Notes under the pieces: generated by a model | The model's input: the letters and a program-made list of their open reading frames with translations, nothing else | What the model was told of the DNA's origin: nothing | The model's database searches: none | In this document: positions 1 through 6,200 of the stretch, piece after piece | How positions within the stretch are numbered: position 1 is the stretch's first letter | Layout: the number at the start of each line of letters is the position of its first letter | Translations under genes and position numbers: made by a program | From: JBFJWU01 sp041623475 [NCBI: bacterium] | GTDB lineage: Bacteria > J088 | NCBI GenBank assembly: GCA_041623475.1 | Contig: JBFJWU010000140.1 | Span: 1-8,030, forward strand | Length of the DNA: 8,030 bases | Direction of reading: 5' to 3'

Positions 1-284
1 GTCACGCCCACATTGCCCGCGTCATCGTAGGCGTAGGCGTTCAACGTATAATCAGTGTCCGCGCCATTCCAGGCCGACGATTCATTCCACGGATCAGTTC
101 CAATCGCCGTAAACAGAAACTCGACCGCTGAACCGAAACCGCCGCCGTCCCAGTAGTTCAAGCCATCAAACAGGCTGACCTGTACGGCCGTAACGGCTCC
201 TGCAGAATCCGAACTGTTACCCGTAATCGATCCCGGGAATGCATTGGCGACCGTCAGGTCGGGTGGCGCGACGATCGACACCGA
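1..284 (-). repeat. Start of super-repeat unit 3: partial A4-type Ig-like module (residues 2583-2676, cut by the window edge)
   Basis: It reads SVSIVAPPDLTVANAFPGSI, TAVQVSLFDGLNYWDGGG, then TDYTLNAYAYDDAGN, where the window ends. It corresponds to modules E and A4, each of which starts a long repeat unit, lying about 3.01 kb from the second and 6.04 kb from the first. The frame is still open at base 3, so the protein continues. An A5-type CxxC module would be expected next if the array goes on. Confidence 0.85.
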
Positions 285-3200
285 CGGTGGCGTCTGGTCC
301 AGGGTGATAGTCGTAACCGCTGCAATACCTGTGTTGCCAATACCGTCACGATACGTAACGTATATGTCCTTGGGTCCTTCGCCACCCGTCACGGTCACCG
401 TAGTCACCCCGGCGTGTGGCTTCCACTGGCCCTCGAACTGTACATCCCCGGTCACTCGAAACTCGGCCTCGGTCGCAGCAAAATTGGCATCCCACGATGA
501 CAGTTGGATTGTCGTCGCCAACGTACTCGTGTACCCCGCCGTAGCTGTCACATAACCCAGTGGACCGACCGAATCGACCGTAAAAATCAGGTTACTGTCC
601 AGCCCTGACTCGGTAAATGCGCCGTCCATCGGTCGCACCGATACAAAATAATCCGCGTCCCCCTGGACAGGTACGACAAAGCTCCAGGTCTCGGTTGCTG
701 GAATCGCATGATCGATTCCTGTGCCGGAGCCAAATCCGACCCCGTCAAACCACATGTTGCTGCCGCTTTGCTGGACCCGGTAGTTGATGAACCGGATGAT
801 TCCGCCGGTTCCATTACTGAGAGGGTCGTAAGCCAACCCGGACATCATCGGCGTCGGGTCAGAGGTGATTTCGCCCGGCGCTGGCGTCACAATCGTCGCG
901 GGACTCGGGGGGGTCAGGTCAACCGACAGGACCGTCGACGTAATCGCTCCCCAGTTGCCCAGCTTGTCCGCCACCTGCAGCTCGAACAGGTGCGACCCCT
1001 CGGTCAGTCCTGATGCGTGGTAGTCCGTAGCATCAGCAACATCAGAGGTAGTGTCCCATGGCCCACCGTTCAGTCGAACCCGTACCATTCCCGCGTCGTT
1101 GCCAAAGCCGAGCACGAAAACCTGCTCTGTAACAGGCGAAAAATTGCGATCCGCGCCCTGCCCAGTGAAAAAGAATACGCTACCCGCGTCGCCAGCCGAA
1201 AAGTCAGCGGTAGGTGCTGCAACGACCAGGTCCCCCACGCCATCATCCACCCTGTCCGGAACCAGTTGCAGGCTGCTGCCAAATGCCGCCGACGAGGGCG
1301 GTCCATCCAGCTTGATATACAACGAACCGTCATCACCGTTCATCGCAAAGACCCGCCCGCTGTCCGTCGCTGAGAAATCATCCGATGGTGCGCCGAACAG
1401 GACTTCGGGGCCATCGCCACCAGTAATATCAAAGCCTCCGCCTATGGCTGTCCCAAACAGGTCACCAGCACCAGCGCCGTCCAGGCGGATCAACTGCCCA
1501 CCGTTAATCCCGGACAGGACATAAAGGCTGCCACTATTCAATCCGTTGAAGTCCGAAAGCGCACCGACAGCAACTTCCGCGACGCCATCCAGGTCACCGT
1601 CCGTGATCACGTCAATCGCAATGGCAAACTGGTCATTGGCGCCTTCACCGTCAATCCGGTAAATCTGCGACGCATCGGTACCTGACATCACGTACAAACT
1701 GCCGCTCTGCATTCCGTTAAAATCGGTCTTCGGCGCACCAATGGCGAAATCGGGAACGCCGTCCCCGTTCATGTCCGGAAGGCCCTTGACAATTGTCCCC
1801 AGTTCGTCCAGGTTCGCGGCACCGGTGACCGTGTGAATGACAGAGCCGTCCACTCCTGACAGCACGTAGGCCGCCCCATTGTCGGTCAGACCAATATTTG
1901 CTGACGGCGCGCCAACAACAAAATCCGGAACATTGTCCAGATCGAGGTCATCAATAACTGAAATCGATGCTCCCAGAAGCGTGTCATCCGTAACACCGTC
2001 CTGACGATAAAGGATCGACCCATCGGTCCCTGACAATGCATAGACACTGCCACGGTTCATCAACGATCCAAAATCTGAATACGGTGCCCCGACAAGGATA
2101 TCGGGCTGACCATCGCCGTTCAGGTCGTCAATCGCGGCAACGGCGCGGCCAAAATAGCCGTTTGCTGCCTCGGCGAGGATCTTGTGCAACAGGGTTCCGT
2201 CGGTACCCGAATGCACATATACCGCACCTGCAAAGGCACCAATCGTGTTTTCCTCGTCCGCACCAATAACGAAATCGGGAACATTGTCGCCATCGAAATC
2301 GTATTTCCGATCAATGGCGCTGCCAAAATTGTCGTTTACTGTCTCCCCGTCGAGGCGAAGGACCTCGGTAAAGGTGGTGACCCAACGCATAAAGGGTGTG
2401 AAAACCTGTGAGGGTTCCCCTGTCTGGTCCAGGTTGATCCAGCTGACCGCATTCGCAAAGTTGCCCGCCGCATCAAAGAAATCCACCGAAACCATTTTTG
2501 GCCCGTCGACCGATGACAGCGTGACCGTTGTTGTCGCTGTCAGTGCCTGGGCAAATCGGGAATCGTCAATGAACCCGGTGATATCAAAGGTAATTGCACC
2601 CGGCGCGGACAGGGCAACGGATATTGTTCTGGTAGATACGGCGTTGGCCCCACCCGCCAGCACAATAGAAACCGGACCGGGGGGCGTCGTATCCAGCGTG
2701 ATCGTATCGCTGTAAATGACAGACATATTCCCCAGGCTGTCGCGATACTCGACGTTGATTGTCTTGGATCCGTCGCCTGCGGTCATCGTCACTGGTTGGT
2801 TGGTACTGTAAGGGACCCAGCCGGTCGGACCGACAATATCGCCTGTATAGCGAGCATCAATCGGACCATTTGAATCCGCGACACCGCTGGACTGGGCATT
2901 GACCAGTACCGTTGCCGCATATGGATAGCTGCCCTGGTTCGGAGTCGCAATCAGGCAGGTTATGCAGGTCGGCGGATCAAAATCGTACGTCACAATGACG
3001 TTGGTAACGGACTGGTTACCCAGCGCATCGGTTGCAATAGCCGTAATCGTATAATCCGTGGAAATTCCGGTGGCCTGAGTCAGGCCTGCATAGGACCAGT
3101 TGTCTGTCCCCGACACCGCAAGTGTCACCGCCGCAAACGTCCAGGACGCACCGTCGAAATACATGGCCCCGTCAAATACCTGGATGCCAACCGAGGTAGT

Positions 3201-6200
3201 ACCGCTGGGCCAGCCACCCGGATCGACTGCGGTCCCATAGACCACGTCGAAACTGCCGTGGGTCGATAGATCAGATGGCGATGTAATCGCCGCAAGCGGG
3301 GCCGCCGTATCCAGCGCGACACCGGTTGCTGACAACGGTCCGATATTACCCAGACCATCACGATATGCCACATAAATGTTCTTGAGGGCGTCACCGACGG
3401 TCAGCGCCACGCTCGTGGTATTCGTCAAGGGGGACCACATTGGTGAACCGTCAACATCCCCCGTGACCTGAAACTCAATCGGAGTCGTCGGAAACGGAAA
3501 ATCACTGGCACCCAGAAGGATCGAAACGGGTGTAACCGCCGAGAATGCTGCGGTTGCGGTCACAAAGCCTGTCGGCCCCTGGCTGTCTACGACAAACGTC
3601 ACCGGAACCGACTGGCCGCTGTTGTTGTAGGCACCGTCCAGCGACACCACATGAACGGTATAACGACCGTCGCCGACGACCGGTGCACTGATCGACCACG
3701 GACCGGTAGACGGCGCGCCAAACTTGCCTGGCTCGGTAACAGCGTAGGACGCTCCGTCCCACCATAACGTGACATCGGTTTCCAGTGATGCCGACCAGCC
3801 GATGCCCTTGATAATGCCTCCGACCCCGTTGGAAATCGGATCGCTTGCCGTGCCGCTGATAACCAGGTCAGCCACAACATTTGTCACAAAACCGGGTGCC
3901 GGGAACGACACCCCGTCGACCTGTGGTGGTGTCAGGTCAATTCCCCACGTAAATGACGTGACCGGTCCCCAGTTGCCCAGCAGGTCAGCAACCTGGAAAT
4001 CAACGGTATGGGTCCCTTCGGTCAGCGGACCAGTCTGGAAATCCTGTGCATCGGCAATGTCTGTCGTCGGCATCCACAGGCCGTTATCCAGGCGCACCTG
4101 CGCGATCGACACGTCAGACACCGGAAAATACAGCGGAAAACGCGCATCGGAAAACTGTGCAAAGACTCGTGGATCGCCAACAGGACTAAGGCTGAAAATC
4201 GCGCCAGCGTCTGTTCCGGCGCTGTCATCGTCTTGCGCGCCAACAATTACCTCTGCGAACCCATCACCGTTCAGGTCAACGTTTTGGCGAGCCAGCCAGG
4301 ACCCCATTTTGGCCTCTGCAACAGTGCCATCGTATCGAAATAACTGGACCCCGGTTTGTCCGTCAAGCACATGCAAGCTGCCCGCGTTACTGCCATTGGT
4401 ATTTGTACGCCGGGCTATCGTAACCACGTCAGGCGTACCATCAAAGTTAAGGTCTTCACCTACTTTAGCGTCGTAACCGAAATGAGCGTTTGCTTCCGGA
4501 CCATCCACAGTCCAGTAAACACTGCGGTCAGATCCGGACAGAACTCGAACTTCGCCACGATCATCAACACCGTGTTTGACCAGCGGCAATAGTATGTCGT
4601 CGGTACCGTCACCGTTGACATCAGGAAAATTGATCGCCCGGACCCTGTTGCTGCCATATGTTTCCGATGCGGGCATGTCAATTCGTTCAATTATCGTTGA
4701 ATCGATCCCGGAAATCACATACAAACTTCCGGAATCGACCGCCGAGAAATCAGTATTCCCGGAGAACGCCAGAATATCCTTGAACCCATCCAGATTGTAA
4801 TCACCGCCACGGGCAACCCAGAACCCCAGGAAATCAGCAGTATTTGCAGCGGGATCGTTGTATTGCCTAATAAACGACCCGGTTTGACCCGAAAATGTCA
4901 TGATTGCGCCGTGGGCGTTGGCGTGAAATCCGTGCGCAGTCGCAACCATATCGTCCACGCCATCGCTGTTAACATCTGGCAACGAGGCGACACTGTAACC
5001 AACGTTCGAGTTGTCGGCACCTGTCGGGTCGTCGCCCTGCACGATCAAGCCACCGGTTACCGCCGAATACGCGTAAACGCTGCCACGACCTGTCGGCGGG
5101 TCATCAGACAGGTATGACCCTGTGACGATGTCCCGGATCCCGTCACCGTCAAAATCACCGTTTGTATCAATATCCTTCCCAAAGAAACCACCAGACACAT
5201 CCGGCCCTGTGATCCGCCAGATTTGTGACCGATCAACCCCGGACAGGACATAGACCGCCCCGCCCGGATTCGCTGAAACGATTGCATTCACTGCGCCTAC
5301 GGCCAGGTCCCGGATACCGTCACCGTTGACATCGTCAACCACAGCAATACTTGAGCCCAGACCTTCACCAGTTACTCCGTTGATTCGCCAGTCCTCAGTA
5401 AGACCGGTTACAAACGTCATAAACGGATGCCGCTCGGAAACCACCGGACCCGTCTGGTCAAGTTCAACCGTATCTGTGACCGTCAGGACGTTGCCCGCCG
5501 CATCGTAGAACCGGACACTGATCGACTTTGTTCCCTCACCGGCAGTCAAGGTCAGGTTGACCTGGCTGGTAAACGGCTGGAACGCCAGCCCCCCCAGGCA
5601 ATTGCAGGTGGAAATCTCGACAAAGGCCGCCTCTGGCGACCACAGATCAACCGCGACCGTGACATCCGACACAGCCGCCACCCCCGCCGCAATGGTTACC
5701 GCCCCCGCCGCAGGCGGTGCCGTGTCCAGGGTAATCAACTCATTGAACGGTCCGGATATGTTGCCGACCACATCCCGGTATTCGACAGACACGGTTTTTG
5801 CCCCGTCGCCAGTGGCAAGGGACACCGAGGTGGACGGCGAATAGGGAATCCAGGTACCGGCGATCCCGTCCGTAATGTTGCCAGTCAGGCGCATGTCAAG
5901 CGGTCCGTTGGGATCCGCCGCTTCCAGCGTTAACGGCACAGCGGCGTTGAAGTTCACAAATGGCCCTGTCGGCCAGTTCAACGTAATACACGTGGTGCAG
6001 GACGGTGGCGTACCATCGTGGGTAAATGTGATTGAGTCCTGGCTGACCAGGCCAACGGCATCATACGCGAACAGATCAACGTTATAGGTTGCGTCGCCCT
6101 CGCCCTCATTCGTCATGTCGAGGTACGTCCACGACGTGGTTCCGGAAACCGGATGGGTCAATGGACTGGCCGAAATAAATCCTCGCCCATCGAAATAGTT

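Larger units (their letters stand above)
285..3296 (-). repeat. Super-repeat unit 2 (about 3.01 kb; residues 1579-2582)
   Basis: The second copy of the seven-part unit: A4, A5, A6, propeller 2, A1, A2, A3. It is 3012 bases long against 3027 in unit 1. Short exact DNA matches survive at about the repeat spacing: ttgcccgccgcatc at 2461 and 5491 (3030 apart) and ccccagttgcccagc at 949 and 3967 (3018 apart). Identity is otherwise only moderate, so this is an old duplication under protein-level selection rather than a recent one. Confidence 0.9.

Noticed and set aside
1230-1601. Weak last blades of propeller 2 as evidence of a frameshift or pseudogene.
   Set aside because: The frame stays open and the surrounding FG and GAP strands and blade spacing (57-58 residues) are intact, so these are substitutions rather than a broken gene.
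3769-4476. A 235-codon open frame on the plus strand, and similar ones starting at 244, 1051, 2182, 4576, 5326, 5557, 5875, 6493, 6829 and 7378.
   Set aside because: All share one phase, in which their third codon position overlies the third position of the minus-strand gene, a phase that tends to stay open opposite a GC-rich gene. They carry no recognisable domain and break off repeatedly, while the minus frame is continuous with clear domains.
1230-5333. Regularly spaced D-x-N-x-D-G-x-x-D motifs as dockerin or EF-hand repeats, or as an RTX nonapeptide array.
   Set aside because: Spacing is 56-60 residues, each motif is preceded by an FG strand and followed by a V-x-GA strand, and no helices flank the loops. 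That is FG-GAP; RTX repeats would be nine residues apart with GGxGxD.
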